NCBI RefSeq assembly: GCF_007655005.1
Contig: NZ_SZVW01000002.1
Span: 1 to 64,000, forward strand
Reading direction: 5' to 3'
Origin: Streptomyces tibetensis
Lineage (GTDB): Bacteria; Actinomycetota; Actinomycetes; Streptomycetales; Streptomycetaceae
Length of the DNA stretch: 64,000 nt
In this document: positions 1 through 8,728 of the stretch, piece after piece
Layout: the number at the start of each line of letters is the position of its first letter
Position numbering within the stretch: position 1 is the first letter of the stretch
Notes under the pieces: generated by a model
Databases searched by the model: none
What the model saw: the letters and a program-made list of their open reading frames with translations, nothing else
What the model was told of the DNA's origin: nothing
Program-made: the position numbers and the translations under genes

Positions 1-1
1 C

Positions 2-337
2 GACGCCGAGGGCATCGACATGGGCCCGTCCCCCACGGACGCCGCCCTGGCCGCCGACCTCGCCCTGCCGATCGAGGAGCTCGAGCTCACCGTCCGGTCG
101 TACAACTGCCTCAAGCGTGAAGGCGTCCACTCCGTCGGCGAGCTCCTCGCGCGCTCCGAGGCCGACCTCATGGACATCCGCAACTTCGGTGCGAAGTCCA
201 TCGACGAGGTCAAGGCGAAGCTGGCCGGCCTGGGCCTGGGCCTCAAGGACAGCCCACCCGGATTCAACCCGACCGCCGCCGCACTCGGTGCGGACGACGA
301 CTCGGACGGGGGGTTCGTGGAGACCGAACAATACTGA
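2..337 (+). CDS. rpoA: RNA polymerase alpha subunit, C-terminal part (5' end outside window)
   Basis: Only the last 112 codons are present; the gene enters from the left edge in frame from base 2 (reads [13 protein letters not shown]). The visible part is the alpha C-terminal domain, which binds UP-element DNA and activators. Its recognisable stretches are [14 protein letters not shown] and [14 protein letters not shown], and it ends in an acidic tail, FVETEQY, as in Streptomyces RpoA. In Streptomyces the housekeeping rpoA is normally followed by rplQ and truA. Here the next gene is a YihY membrane protein and no ribosomal gene is seen, so this may be a second alpha-subunit locus. The identity is certain; the copy status is inference. 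Confidence 0.93.
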   Translation, partial: DAEGIDMGPSPTDAALAADLALPIEELELTVRSYNCLKREGVHSVGELLARSEADLMDIRNFGAKSIDEVKAKLAGLGLGLKDSPPGFNPTAAALGADDDSDGGFVETEQY

Positions 338-545
338 ACGCTGCGCCGCGCCGGTCATGGAGACACCTCGCGCACAGGGACAGGAGAATCTCCACGCTCT
401 GTTCACCGCGCGGTGCCAAGGGACCGTGGCCCCGTGACCGTCCCGCCTTCCCAAGCACGTCGGGTAACCCGGTACGCGTGCCGGGTCCTGCCGCCCCCCA
501 GTGCTGGATGGTGGCCCCAGGACGAAGAGTGAGAGCATCCGCGTC

Positions 546-1397
546 ATGGACGATGCAGACGGTCACACGGCTCGGTGGTGGGTGGCGTTGCGCCGGACGC
601 CGGTGGCCGTCTGGAACGACGACGTCACGGACTGGGCCGCTGCGCTGACCTACTATGCGGTTCTCGCCCTGTTCCCGTTGCTGTTGGTGATCCTCTCGAT
701 CCTGGGTCTGACCATGCCCACGGCCAAGCCGGAGGTCATCGACCGCATGACGCAGGCGGCCCCCGCCGAGTCCCGCGCTCTGCTGCGCAGCACCCTGCGG
801 CAGATGGTCGCCCAGCCGACGGCGGCATGGACGCTGATCTTCGTCGGAGGGGCGGGGGCCCTGTGGTCGGGATGCAGCTATCTGAGCGTCTTCCGCCGGG
901 CGTTGTACTCCATGCATCGGATCAGCGCGGACCGGCCGGTCTGGCGTACCGCTCCGCGCATCATCGTCACAGCACTCGTCCTGAGCTCCCTGCTTCTGAC
1001 GTCGACCCTGGCGTTGTTGCTCACCGGCGGCCTGGCCCGGCGTCTGGGTCAGGCTCTGAGTCTGGGTACCGGGCCCCAGGCCACCTGGGACACGCTGCGG
1101 TGGCCGGTCGTGGCCGCCGTGGCCGTCGCCTTGGTGCTCGTCCTGTTCCGGTCAGGACCGGCGTCCTCCCGCCCTGTCCGGAGGATGGTGCCCGGCGGCA
1201 CACTGGCGGTGGCGCTCCTGCTGACCGTCTCACTCGGATTCGCCGTCTACACCTCCCTGGTCAGCACCTATGACCGTCTGTACGGTTCACTGGCAGGCGT
1301 CGTGGTGTTCCTGGTCTGGCTGTGGCTCTCCAATCTGTCCCTCCTGATCGGCGCTCAGTTCAACGCGGAGCTGACGAAGCTTGCGCACGGGGAATGA
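546..1397 (+). CDS. YihY/UPF0761 (BrkB-like) integral membrane protein
   Basis: A 283-residue multi-pass membrane protein. The family hallmark is the early AALTYYAVLALFPLLLV segment, followed by several hydrophobic stretches (about residues 95-115, 140-165, 185-205, 215-240, 250-275). It ends with the conserved LLIGAQFNAEL. The family has no established biochemical activity. I chose the ATG at 546 because the upstream GTG at 501 has no ribosome-binding site and adds a non-conserved stretch. It follows the rpoA remnant by about 200 bases and appears monocistronic; the DNA after it is degenerate. Confidence 0.85.
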   Translation: MDDADGHTARWWVALRRTPVAVWNDDVTDWAAALTYYAVLALFPLLLVILSILGLTMPTAKPEVIDRMTQAAPAESRALLRSTLRQMVAQPTAAWTLIFVGGAGALWSGCSYLSVFRRALYSMHRISADRPVWRTAPRIIVTALVLSSLLLTSTLALLLTGGLARRLGQALSLGTGPQATWDTLRWPVVAAVAVALVLVLFRSGPASSRPVRRMVPGGTLAVALLLTVSLGFAVYTSLVSTYDRLYGSLAGVVVFLVWLWLSNLSLLIGAQFNAELTKLAHGE

Positions 1398-1519
1398 GCC
1401 GGTCTTCTCGGACCTGCGGCTGACCGCCCGTACCCTTGGGGCCGGTTCGCCGCGGCCGCGTGGGCATTGGCGGCCTCTGGCCTCGCGCGGCGCGCCGTCG
1501 CTGGGCCGGACAGGGCACC

Positions 1520-1690
1520 GCAGGAGAGGGCAAGGATGCCCAGGGCGCTGCCCTGCTCGTCGACCACCGGCAGGACACCGAGCCGACGGGTGCGCATCGC
1601 GTGGTCGGCTTCGGCCATCGTGGTCACGGGTGAGGTGAACGAGCCGTGGTCGCCGAGGATGTCACGCAGGCGAACACGGTCCGTGTAGTC
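1520..1690 (-). pseudogene. CBS-domain protein remnant
   Basis: On the minus strand an open frame (1355-1834) contains one stretch resembling a CBS motif: RDILGDHGSFTSPVTTMAEA followed by a helix and the strand RLGVLPVVDEQGSALGIL. CBS pairs bind adenosyl ligands in regulators and enzymes. Only about one motif is left, the surrounding sequence is low-complexity Arg/Ala translation, and there is no credible start. I read it as a relic within the decayed zone at 1.4-12 kb. A small single-CBS gene is the alternative. Confidence 0.45.
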
Positions 1691-1823
1691 GGAGCTGTCG
1701 GACGCCGGGCACCGATTCGCATTGACCGGTGTCCAACCGGAAGTCAGACGCATCCTCGAACTCACCCGCCTCACGTCCGTCCTCTCTCTGCACGAGACGG
1801 TCAAGGACGTGCTCTCCGAAGAC
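1689..1823 (+). pseudogene. STAS anti-sigma factor antagonist remnant (C-terminal)
   Basis: Plus-strand translation gives HRFALTGVQPEVRRILELTR followed by TSVLSLHETVKDVL. This is the last strand and helix of an RsbV/BldG-type STAS domain, which binds and sequesters an RsbW-like anti-sigma kinase. The N-terminal half, including the phosphorylatable Ser motif (DSSG), is missing, and an in-frame stop lies at about 1686. It is therefore a broken copy, consistent with the other partner-switching remnants nearby. Confidence 0.6.
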
Positions 1824-1971
1824 TGCCCCCTCACCCGGCGGCCGGTGACCCACCGAAGAAGAACAGAAAAGGACGGCCCGGACGGCCGTGACCAGGAGCC
1901 GGAGGCCGCTCCGCGGCATGCGTTCTGTTCGTCCTCCTGCCCATGGGTACTCGGAGCGGGCCCGCCGATCT

Positions 1972-3082
1972 TCCGGCAATGCCCAGTGGAGGCACTTCGG
2001 CATCCGCGAGCACGCGATGGGCGCCATCCTCAACGGCATCGCACCGCAGAGCCTGACCCGCCGCTAGGTCGTTTCGGCAAAGTCCCGCCTGCCCCGCGAC
2101 GCCCGGCACGCTCCCCCAAGCCCTCGGTGTCGCTCGAGCAGGGGGTACCCCCACTCGCCGCACCGGACGAAGCCCCGAGTACGTCCAGTACAAGGGACTC
2201 CGCCCGGCACGCCGAGAGCACGCACCAGACGCCGCGGTGCCCGCCCTCCGGGCGAACGACGGGACTTTGCGGTACGACCTAGCGGCACCTTCCTGACGTT
2301 CTCCGACTACATGCGCCCCGCCCTACGCCTGGCTGCGCTGATGAAGCTGCCCGTCACCCACGTCCGGACCCACGACTCCATCGGACTGGGCGAGGACGGC
2401 CCCACCCACCAGCCCGTGGAACACCTGGCGGCCCTGCGCGCCATCCCCAGTCTGGATGTGGTGCGCCCCGCCGACGCGAACGAGACGAGACCGCAGCCTG
2501 CTGGCGCACCGTCCTGGAACACAGGGACCGGCCCGCCGGCCTGATCCTGACCCGGCAGAACCTGCCCGTCCTGGACCGCGACAGTGGAGCGTACGCCCCC
2601 GCGCGAGGCGCGGCGCGAGGCGCATACGTCCTGTCCGACACGGCGGACGGCGCCGCGCCGGACGTCATCCTGATCGAGACAGGTTCCGAGGTCCAGATCG
2701 CCCTGGACGCCCGCGAACTGCTGGCGGCCGACGGTCTCGGGGTGCCGGTGCTGTCGATGCCGTGCCGCGAGCGGTTCGCCCGCCCAGTCCCCCGCCTACC
2801 AGGACGAGGTGTTGCCGCCGTCCGTGCGCGCGCGGCAGCGTCGAGGCCGCGGTCGGACAGGGGTGGCGCCAGGTGGTCGGCGACGCCGGACGGATCGTGA
2901 GCCTGGAGCACTACGGAGCCTCCGCCTACTACCAGCGCCCGTACGCCGAGTTCGGCATCACCCCGCAGGCCGTCGCCGAAGCCGCCCACGACAGCGTGCG
3001 CGACACCCGCCAGGCACCACGACCCGGCGGCCACCAGCGCACCTCCGCCCCCACCGACGGCGGCACCGGCGACCACCCCTGA
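1972..3082 (+). pseudogene. tkt: transketolase, disrupted by a MITE and frameshifts
   Basis: The C-terminal two thirds of a transketolase can be read across several frames. HFGIREHAMGAILNGIA lies at 1996-2046. After a 225-bp insert come [32 protein letters not shown] and [11 protein letters not shown] (to about 2487). A shifted frame reads [20 protein letters not shown] and ILIETGSEVQIALDAREL (to about 2785). A third frame reads EAAVGQGWRQVVGDAGRIVS and HYGASAYYQRPYAEFGITPQ to the stop at 3082. The N-terminal thiamine-diphosphate domain is absent. The MITE at 2061-2285 sits inside the pyrimidine-binding domain. A functional tkt must lie elsewhere in the genome. Confidence 0.85.
2061..2285. 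mobile_element. MITE-like element with about 25-bp terminal inverted repeats
   Basis: The two ends are inverted copies. The left end begins CCGCTAGGTCGT and continues to CAAAGTCCC at 2086. The right end (2261-2285) reads GGGACTTTGC...ACGACCTAGCGG, the reverse complement with a small internal mismatch. The 225 bp between and including them carries no credible gene. It holds a GGGGGTACCCCC palindrome around 2140-2153. It interrupts transketolase coding sequence, which shows that it inserted. From memory, similar CTAGGTCGT...AAAGTCCC elements are dispersed in Streptomyces genomes; mobilisation would need a transposase in trans. Confidence 0.75.
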
Positions 3083-3156
3083 CGCACCCGCCCCACGACG
3101 GAGATCTCGGCCGGTTCGGTGGGGCACGCCCGCTCCGTCCCACCGGCGGCTCCGAC

Positions 3157-3199
3157 AAAGGGGGGCCTGCCCGGCGTGATGCCGGGCAGGCCCCCCTTT
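3157..3199. terminator. bidirectional intrinsic terminator hairpin
   Basis: A perfect 19-bp inverted repeat (AAAGGGGGGCCTGCCCGGC, 3157-3175) surrounds a 5-base loop (GTGAT) and is completed at 3181-3199. The A/T ends give a U-tract in either direction. It lies between the transketolase remnant (plus) and the 3' end of the sigma-factor gene (minus), where a convergent terminator is expected. Confidence 0.85.
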
Positions 3200-3247
3200 C
3201 GGCGGTTCAACACCTTTCTAACACTCCGTCTGCCGGGCCGACGGTCG

Positions 3248-4090
3248 TCAGGAGGTGCTGAGCATGCCTTCGCGCAGACGGGCCAGGAGACGGGAGATCA
3301 GCCGGGAGACGTGCATCTGGGAGACGCCGAGACGTTCGCCGATCTCGGCCTGGGTGAGTTCCTCGACGAACCGCCAGTGAATGATCTTGCGGTCGCGTTC
3401 GTCGAGTTCGGCGATCATCGGGGCCAGGGCGTGGAAGTCCTCGATCAGGCCGAGGGCCGCGTCCTCATTGCCGATGAAGTCCGCGAGCGCCGCCTCGCCG
3501 TCCTCGCTGCCACTGATCGCCGCGTCCAGAGAAGCCGACTTGTAGCCGTTGGAGGCCAGCCGGGCCTCGACGACCTCGTCCTCCGGAAGGCTCATCAGCT
3601 CGGAAAGCTCTTTGGTCGTCGGTGTCCGTCCCAGCCGGCTGCGCAGCTCCTCGTTGGCACGGGCGAGCTGGACGCGGGCCTCCTGGAGCCGGCGCGGAAC
3701 GTGCACAGCCCAGGAGGTGTCGCGGAAGAACCGCTTCATCTCACCCACGACGTACGGGATCGCGAAAGAGGTGAACTCGACCTCGCGGGACAACTCGAAC
3801 CGGTCGATGGCTTTGATCAGGCCGATCATGCCGACCTGGACGATGTCCTCCATCTCCTCCGGCCCCCGGCTGCGGAACCGGCCGGCCGCGTAACGGACCA
3901 AGGACATGTTCATCTCGATCAGCGTGTTGCGCGCGTACTGGTACTCGGGCGTGCCCTCCTCCAGCACCGCCAGCTGGTCGAAGAACAGCCTCGACAACTC
4001 CCGCGCGTCCTTCGGAGCCACCTTGGAAGGGTCCGCGATCTCCGGCACGTCCGTCGCCCGGTCCCCAGACCGCGCGATCGTCGTCGGCAT
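3248..4090 (-). CDS. SigB/SigF-type RNA polymerase sigma factor
   Basis: About 280 residues. Region 2 carries MEDIVQVGMIGLIKAIDRFE and FTSFAIPYVVGEMKRFFRD. Region 3 follows, with RRLQEARVQLARANEELRSR. Region 4 has the helix-turn-helix LTQAEIGERLGVSQMHVSRL. Length and architecture match the Streptomyces SigB/F/G/H/K group, which directs stress and developmental genes and is controlled by RsbW-like anti-sigma factors. The ATG at 4090 (8 bases after GGAGG) is preferred; ATGs at 4093 and 4117 are alternatives. Several RsbV/RsbW/RsbU-type genes follow upstream on the same strand and are plausible regulators, although cognate pairs cannot be assigned from sequence. Confidence 0.92.
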   Translation of the reverse strand: MPTTIARSGDRATDVPEIADPSKVAPKDARELSRLFFDQLAVLEEGTPEYQYARNTLIEMNMSLVRYAAGRFRSRGPEEMEDIVQVGMIGLIKAIDRFELSREVEFTSFAIPYVVGEMKRFFRDTSWAVHVPRRLQEARVQLARANEELRSRLGRTPTTKELSELMSLPEDEVVEARLASNGYKSASLDAAISGSEDGEAALADFIGNEDAALGLIEDFHALAPMIAELDERDRKIIHWRFVEELTQAEIGERLGVSQMHVSRLISRLLARLREGMLSTS

Positions 4091-4535
4091 CATGCGCCCC
4101 TCCCAGTCGATGTGCACTCGTCTGCCCGACTCCTCGGTCGGCCTGCACGCGTCTACCCCGGCATCCGTTCGGCATTCCCGAATTGTTCAGCTTCCACTCG
4201 ACACACCCCCGGCGCGCCCCCCAAGGCCTGCCCTGCGGCTCCTATGGATTCTGACGGCGTGCCGTCCAAGAACGACGGCGGTGTCCACGGTGACTCTCAC
4301 CCGGCCCGCCCGGATGCGGCTCATGGAGTCCGGCCGGCTCGACGCGCCTGCAACTTCTCCGCCCGTACGAACTCAACAGCTGGGCCTGACCAGAAAGTGA
4401 CGCACGAACGACAGGACGGAGCAGTCAGTAAAGGTCGGACCCGGACCAGCGGCGAGCCCGCACGACCAGCGACTTCATGGGCCGCCGGCGGTCTTGTGCC
4501 ACAGCGACCGCCGCCCGGCAGGCCGACCTGCTCTG
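4091..4535. other. gene-free stretch upstream of the sigma-factor gene
   Basis: About 445 bases with no credible coding frame. It separates the MEDS/ATPase gene from the sigma gene and should hold the sigma-gene promoter. I could not identify a convincing GTTT/GGGTAT-type (SigB) or housekeeping promoter by eye. Confidence 0.4.
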
Positions 4536-5507
4536 TTACAGGGTGAGATGCAGGCGGACGGTGGTGCCGGTTCGCTGGGCTTGGACTTCCATCAGGTCGC
4601 ACAGCTGGCGTACGGCCCACAGGCCGTGGCCACGCAGTTGTGCGGGGCTGGGCGGCAGGTAGCCGAGGTACCAGCCGGCGGTGGTGCGGCCGCTGTCAGT
4701 GACATCGCAGACGATCCGGCGTCCGTCGCGCCAGAGCGTGACCTGTCCGGTGCCGCCGCCGTGCTGGACGGCGTTGGTGGCAACCTCGTTGACGGCGAAG
4801 GTGAGACGGTCCGCATCGGTCGCCGACATTCCCAGTGAGACGGCCTTCGCCGCCACGAACGTGCGTACCGCGGTCAGATCGGCGCCGAAACGCATGACGG
4901 ACTCCCTTCCGTCCTGGGGAGGTCGCGCCAGCTCCCGGTGCCAGACGCCGTCGCGAGCGGGGGCGGCGTAGTGGACGCTGCTCTCAGCGGTGGGACCGGT
5001 CACCAGCTGCGGGTGGGTACGGCGGGCGTCGGCGACGACGGGGGGAGGCAGGACGCGGGCGTCGTAGGGACACACGATCCAGGCCGGGCAGTCGGCGAAG
5101 GCCATATTGATGACCGACTCGTACCGGGTCCATTCGGTGGTTTCCAGCGCGTCGCGTCCGTGCCAGACGGGCTCGCCGATGACTCGGACCTGCCGGTGGC
5201 GACCCGTATCACCGGTGCGTTGGTCGACGTAACGGTGGTAAGCGGCCAGCGTGCGCCCCGGAGCGTCGTACCACTTCTCGGCGGCGATGAACTCCACCTC
5301 CCCGGAGGCGTCGCCCAGCTGCTGGCGCAGCAGGTCGATGTTGGCGGGGGTTGTGACGGCCAGGACCGCGTCGTCACGGGCGAGTCCGTCCAGACAGAAC
5401 GGCACGGTCGCGGCCAGGAACTGCTCGTCGGTGTCGTAGATCAGGCCCTGATGGATCAGTCCCGCAGCGTCGGACCCGGGACGGGAGAGCGTGGTGCCGC
5501 TGGTCAT
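4536..5507 (-). CDS. MEDS domain + RsbW-like ATPase (anti-sigma regulator)
   Basis: 323 residues. The N-terminal two thirds resembles the MEDS (DcmR-type) sensory domain: LIHQGLIYDTDEQFLAATVP, and FADCPAWIVCPYDARVLP near residue 160. The C-terminal part is a GHKL ATPase of the HATPase_c_2 type: N box FAVNEVATNAVQHGGG, then CDVTDSG, and G box LRGHGLWAVRQLCD. These are RsbW-family features, so an anti-sigma or anti-antagonist kinase role is likely. The start at 5507 follows a strong GGAGGTGAT site and overlaps the upstream stop (ATGA), so it is translationally coupled to the MEDS-STAS gene. The sensed ligand is unknown. Confidence 0.85.
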   Translation of the reverse strand: MTSGTTLSRPGSDAAGLIHQGLIYDTDEQFLAATVPFCLDGLARDDAVLAVTTPANIDLLRQQLGDASGEVEFIAAEKWYDAPGRTLAAYHRYVDQRTGDTGRHRQVRVIGEPVWHGRDALETTEWTRYESVINMAFADCPAWIVCPYDARVLPPPVVADARRTHPQLVTGPTAESSVHYAAPARDGVWHRELARPPQDGRESVMRFGADLTAVRTFVAAKAVSLGMSATDADRLTFAVNEVATNAVQHGGGTGQVTLWRDGRRIVCDVTDSGRTTAGWYLGYLPPSPAQLRGHGLWAVRQLCDLMEVQAQRTGTTVRLHLTL

Positions 5508-6400
5508 GCCATCACCTCCGGCGCGGTGACTACCAGCGCGGGATGCTGATCGAAGCCCACGACGCTGATCACTTTGCAGAGCATCGGCGTCAGATTCATC
5601 ACGCGCAGCCGCCGGCCCTCTCCCAGCCTCTCGGCCGCATGGACCAGGACGCGCAGGCCGGCCAGATCGATGAAATCCAGGGCGCTCATGTCCACCCGCA
5701 CGTCCCCTGGCCATTGCCGCGTCTGCTCCAAGGCCGCGGCGAGATGGCTGGTGGCCTGGTAATCCACCGTGCCCGTCACCTGCAGCACCCGCTCGCCTTC
5801 GCGGAAGGCCGGAGCGATACACAGCACGCTGGAGCTGTACCAGGGGTCCAGCTCCACCGCCGCGGGGTGACATTGCTCGAACATCCGCAGCTGCTCCGGG
5901 TTGAACTGGCGGGCGTCGTACTGGCAGATCGCCGATGCCGGCCTTCCCGCGAACACCGAGTGGACCTTGGTCTCGTACTCTTCCAGCCGCCCGAGGCCAG
6001 GAGCATCCCGCAGGGCCCAGCTCATCTCCCCGCTGACCCGCAAGCCCGCATACCCGGCCGCGAGACTGTCCCGGGCCTCCTCCTGCAACGAGGCGACCAT
6101 CGCGTCGGGGTCGAAGACGCCCGACGCCAGATAGCTTTCCTCGGCGGTGGCCACCCGCAGCTGCCCGCTGGCCGCCGCCGCATCCGGATCCACGCCGCCC
6201 GACCTCAGCCAGCTCAGCACGGCCGCCGGGGCATGCCGGTCGACGAAGTACAGCACCCGCTCCCCCCGCGCCAAGCCGTCCGCAAGGTAAGCGGAGACCA
6301 TCCGACGCTGCTCGGCATCATCCGCGAAGGCAAAGCAAAGATGATCGCCCGGTCCCACCTCAACGACCTTGCGCGCCCTGCTGTCGTGAGCGGTCACCAC
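5504..6400 (-). CDS. MEDS domain + STAS anti-sigma antagonist
   Basis: About 298 residues. An N-terminal MEDS sensory domain (VGPGDHLCFAFADDAEQRRM; ASAICQYDARQFNPEQLRMF) is fused to a C-terminal STAS domain (VDMSALDFIDLAGLRVLVHA; VVGFDQHPALVV). STAS proteins of the RsbV type titrate RsbW-like kinases. The usual phosphoacceptor Ser of DSSG is replaced here by DLAG, so the switch may not be phosphorylation-controlled. The GTG at 6400 lies 11 bases after AAGGAGG; an ATG at 6466 without a ribosome-binding site is the alternative. It forms an operon with the MEDS-ATPase gene, so the two probably act as a matched pair. Confidence 0.83.
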   Translation of the reverse strand: MVTAHDSRARKVVEVGPGDHLCFAFADDAEQRRMVSAYLADGLARGERVLYFVDRHAPAAVLSWLRSGGVDPDAAAASGQLRVATAEESYLASGVFDPDAMVASLQEEARDSLAAGYAGLRVSGEMSWALRDAPGLGRLEEYETKVHSVFAGRPASAICQYDARQFNPEQLRMFEQCHPAAVELDPWYSSSVLCIAPAFREGERVLQVTGTVDYQATSHLAAALEQTRQWPGDVRVDMSALDFIDLAGLRVLVHAAERLGEGRRLRVMNLTPMLCKVISVVGFDQHPALVVTAPEVMA

Positions 6401-6871
6401 TGCTTCCGCTACCTCCTTCCCACCGCGCGCCCCCGGCTCGCCGGTGAGACCCCCAACCAGGGCCATGGAGCCATCGGAACCGGATTCACCCTACCCGCCG
6501 GCATGCCGGTCTCCCAGAGACATGAAAGCCGACCGGGGACCTCACGAGGCAACCGTCGCGGTTCGGTGCTGGTCGTCGCCGCCTGCGGGCCTGGCTCGAG
6601 AACGAGTAGCCGCAAGGCTCCACGAGCTGACTGTCTATGCACAAGCTGGCGGGCGCAGCGCCAGCATGGCGACGTCGTCGCATGGCCCTCCTCTGGCGGA
6701 TACGGACCTACCCGAAAGGTACCCTGCTGGCTTCGTTCCCTTCAGCGTCAGCATTCGTCACCGCGTGGGCCGCCCGCCGCATGCGACTACGCGCCCGCCG
6801 CCTCGGTCGCCGAGCAGACACAGGCGCGCAGAGGGCGAACGCCCCCTGCGGTGGACCGAAGACGCTGACGT
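6401..6871. other. gene-free stretch
   Basis: About 470 bases between two minus-strand regulatory genes. I see no coding frame with recognisable family features, no clear repeat and no RNA structure. It must hold the promoter of the MEDS operon. Confidence 0.4.
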
Positions 6872-7366
6872 TCAGCCCGGGAGCGCGATTCCGCGGAGAC
6901 CGATGGTGCTCTGCTTCGGTGTCAGGGGCAGATGGGCGGTGATCCGCTTTCCCGTTTCGCGCAGTGCGACGACGACCCTGTCACTGACCGTGTGCACCAG
7001 GTGCAGCCCATGACCGCCGATGCGCCGCGGGTCGGCCTTCTTCACCGCCGGTTTCTCGGTGGAGCTGTCCCATACGGTGATCGTCAACTGGTCGCCGGAC
7101 AACTGCAGGTTCATCCCGCAGGGGCCCGGAGCATGCCGGACGGCGTTGGTGACCAGCTCACTGGCGGCAAGTTCGGCGTCGACTGCGAGGGCCGCCGGCA
7201 CTGCTGCGCGGCCGGTTCGAGGGGCGTGACCGAGCAAGGCGCGCAGGGCCTGGCGAGCGTCTGCGGCACGAGCCGCGCCTTCCTCCCAGGTCGCGCCGTA
7301 GCGCAGCGGGGCGCCATCATCCCCACCCTGCTTGTCGGCCGTCTGTTTCCTCAGCGTGATGACCAT
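6872..7366 (-). CDS. RsbW-like ATP-binding regulator (HATPase_c_2)
   Basis: About 164 residues forming a single GHKL ATPase domain. The N box is LAASELVTNAVRHAPGP, the metal-binding loop is ITVWDSSTEKP, and the G box is RRIGGHGLHLVHTVSDR. Streptomyces has dozens of such small proteins, which act as anti-sigma factors or protein kinases of STAS antagonists. The ATG at 7366 is preceded by AAAGGG at a 6-base spacing. The longer frame to 7447 has no conserved sequence. The partner is unknown; the broken STAS gene at 7481-7819 lies just upstream and may once have been it. Confidence 0.85.
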   Translation of the reverse strand: MVITLRKQTADKQGGDDGAPLRYGATWEEGAARAADARQALRALLGHAPRTGRAAVPAALAVDAELAASELVTNAVRHAPGPCGMNLQLSGDQLTITVWDSSTEKPAVKKADPRRIGGHGLHLVHTVSDRVVVALRETGKRITAHLPLTPKQSTIGLRGIALPG

Positions 7367-7480
7367 ATGGCGCCCTTTCGTCCCGCTCACCGCTCTTCGG
7401 TGCTTTTCGCCGTCCTGTTCTCTCGCGTACCCGGGTGCCCACCACACACACCGTGGGAGCGCCCGATGCCGCCTCCCCGG

Positions 7481-7819
7481 TCAAGGCCGGGTAGCGGCGT
7501 CGCTGTCGGGGTGGAAGGAGAAAATCTGGTCGAGGCCGACGATGCGCAGAACGCGCAGGGTGTGGGCAGGACTGCGGCAAGGGCGATGTCGGCCTGGGCG
7601 GCACCGGCGAGATTACGGGCGGCGATCAGGGCGCTGACCCCGCTGGAGTCGCAGAACTCCAGGCCGGCCAGGTCCAGCACGACGCGCTGCCCTGGCTGGA
7701 GGGGGATCGTGGTGAGCAGGTCCGGCAGCTCGGTGGCGTCGGTGTAGTCGAGTTCGCCGACGATCTCCAGAAACGGGACCTGTCGGGGCGTCTCGGGTGG
7801 TGATCTTCAGCGCACCCAT
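7481..7819 (-). pseudogene. STAS anti-sigma factor antagonist with two frameshifts
   Basis: Starts at ATG 7819 as MGALKITTRDAPTGPV. An extra T near 7772 then throws the frame. In the next frame LEIVGELDYTDATEL and VLDLAGLEFCDSSGVSALIA are clear, including the phosphoacceptor serines. A second shift near 7560 moves the tail LRVLRIVGLDQIFSFHP into another frame, ending at the TGA at 7481-7483. Repaired, it would be a normal antagonist of about 113 residues. It overlaps the end of the phosphatase remnant upstream, the usual RsbU-RsbV arrangement. Sequencing error could explain one shift, less easily two. Confidence 0.72.
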
Positions 7820-8058
7820 TCGGTGTCTTCGGTCCTCGAGTCGGGGGTGAGGGCGGGGATACCGACTGCGAGGAGGGCGGTGTCGTCGTCGAGACCGTCG
7901 CCGAAGTCGTCCAGCAGGCCGGTCAGAGCCTGGATGAGGGCCTGCGGGGGCTTGCCGACATGGTCCGCGACGAAGGCGCGCAGGGCCTCGTCCCCGTACA
8001 GCCTGGGCGTGCGCCAACACCTCGGGCTCGCGTGTCCCACGGTCGTCGACGAGACCAT
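7807..8058 (-). pseudogene. SpoIIE/RsbU phosphatase C-terminal remnant
   Basis: The minus-strand frame ends with LYGDEALRAFVADHVGKPPQ, a helix, and DGLDDDTALLAVGIP. This is the last helix and the DD(D/V)ALL metal-binding strand of a PP2C-type SpoIIE phosphatase. The rest of the catalytic domain is missing upstream. It parallels the intact phosphatase at 9094-10587, which ends RDDVALLAL. I infer a truncated second phosphatase-antagonist pair. Confidence 0.6.
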
Positions 8059-8312
8059 GGCCGATCTGGCGCTGGCATGTGCCGAGCCCCGAATCCTTCG
8101 CGCTGCACATGCCGGCAGCCATCAGCATCGGCTCTGTGTCCAAGAGTGTCTGGGGCGGCCTTCGCACAGGCTGGATTCGTGCGCTTCCCTCTCTCCCGGA
8201 ACGCGTCGACCAAACCCATCCCACGGCAGACCTCGGCCCCCCCGTCGTTGAACAGCTCGGCGCAGCCCTCCTGAACGAGCACCAGACTTAGCGGCCGGAC
8301 ACGCTCCAGTAA

Positions 8313-8628
8313 CTCAGGTCGCAACGTGACGCCCTGCGGGAAGCACTCACCGGGCACCTATCTGACGTCCATGCCCTGCAACCAGCCGGCGGTGTGACGC
8401 TATGGGCAACTTTCGCCGGGCCCGTCAGCTCACGGCTGGCAGCCATGGCGCCTGATCACGGAGTGACCATCGCGGCCGGACCACTATTCGGGATCGGGGG
8501 TGCGCTCGAACGCAACTCCGCCTGCCGTACACGCTCCCTGCGAGTCACCTGATCCAGGCAATCCGCGGACTCGCGCAGGCAGAACAGGAACGCACAAGGG
8601 GCTACCGGAACGCACACCCCCCGACCCC
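8313..8628 (+). pseudogene. MocR-type regulator/aminotransferase C-terminal remnant
   Basis: Plus-strand translation reads LRSQRDALREALTGHL, then ALQPAGGVTLWATFAGPVSS, then MAPDHGVTIAAGPLFGIGGA and LERN. A one-base loss near 8512 then shifts to the frame LRLPYTLPASHLIQAIRGLA. These match the C-terminal end of the PLP-dependent aminotransferase fold in GntR/MocR transcription factors. No start, no HTH domain and no PLP lysine region remain, and an in-frame stop lies just upstream (about 8309). It is therefore a relic. Confidence 0.6.
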
Positions 8629-8728
8629 ATCGCAGGAGCGTCAACAACGTCATGACCCGCAACACCCAACTGTAGGGCTGGGCTGCGCCAGGCAAGCCCG
8701 CTGATGCCACTCCTGCGAGCGAGGGTGT

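Noticed and set aside
7923..8357. 144-codon minus-strand frame
   Set aside because: Only low-complexity sequence apart from overlap with the SpoIIE remnant, and it overlaps the MocR-type remnant on the other strand.
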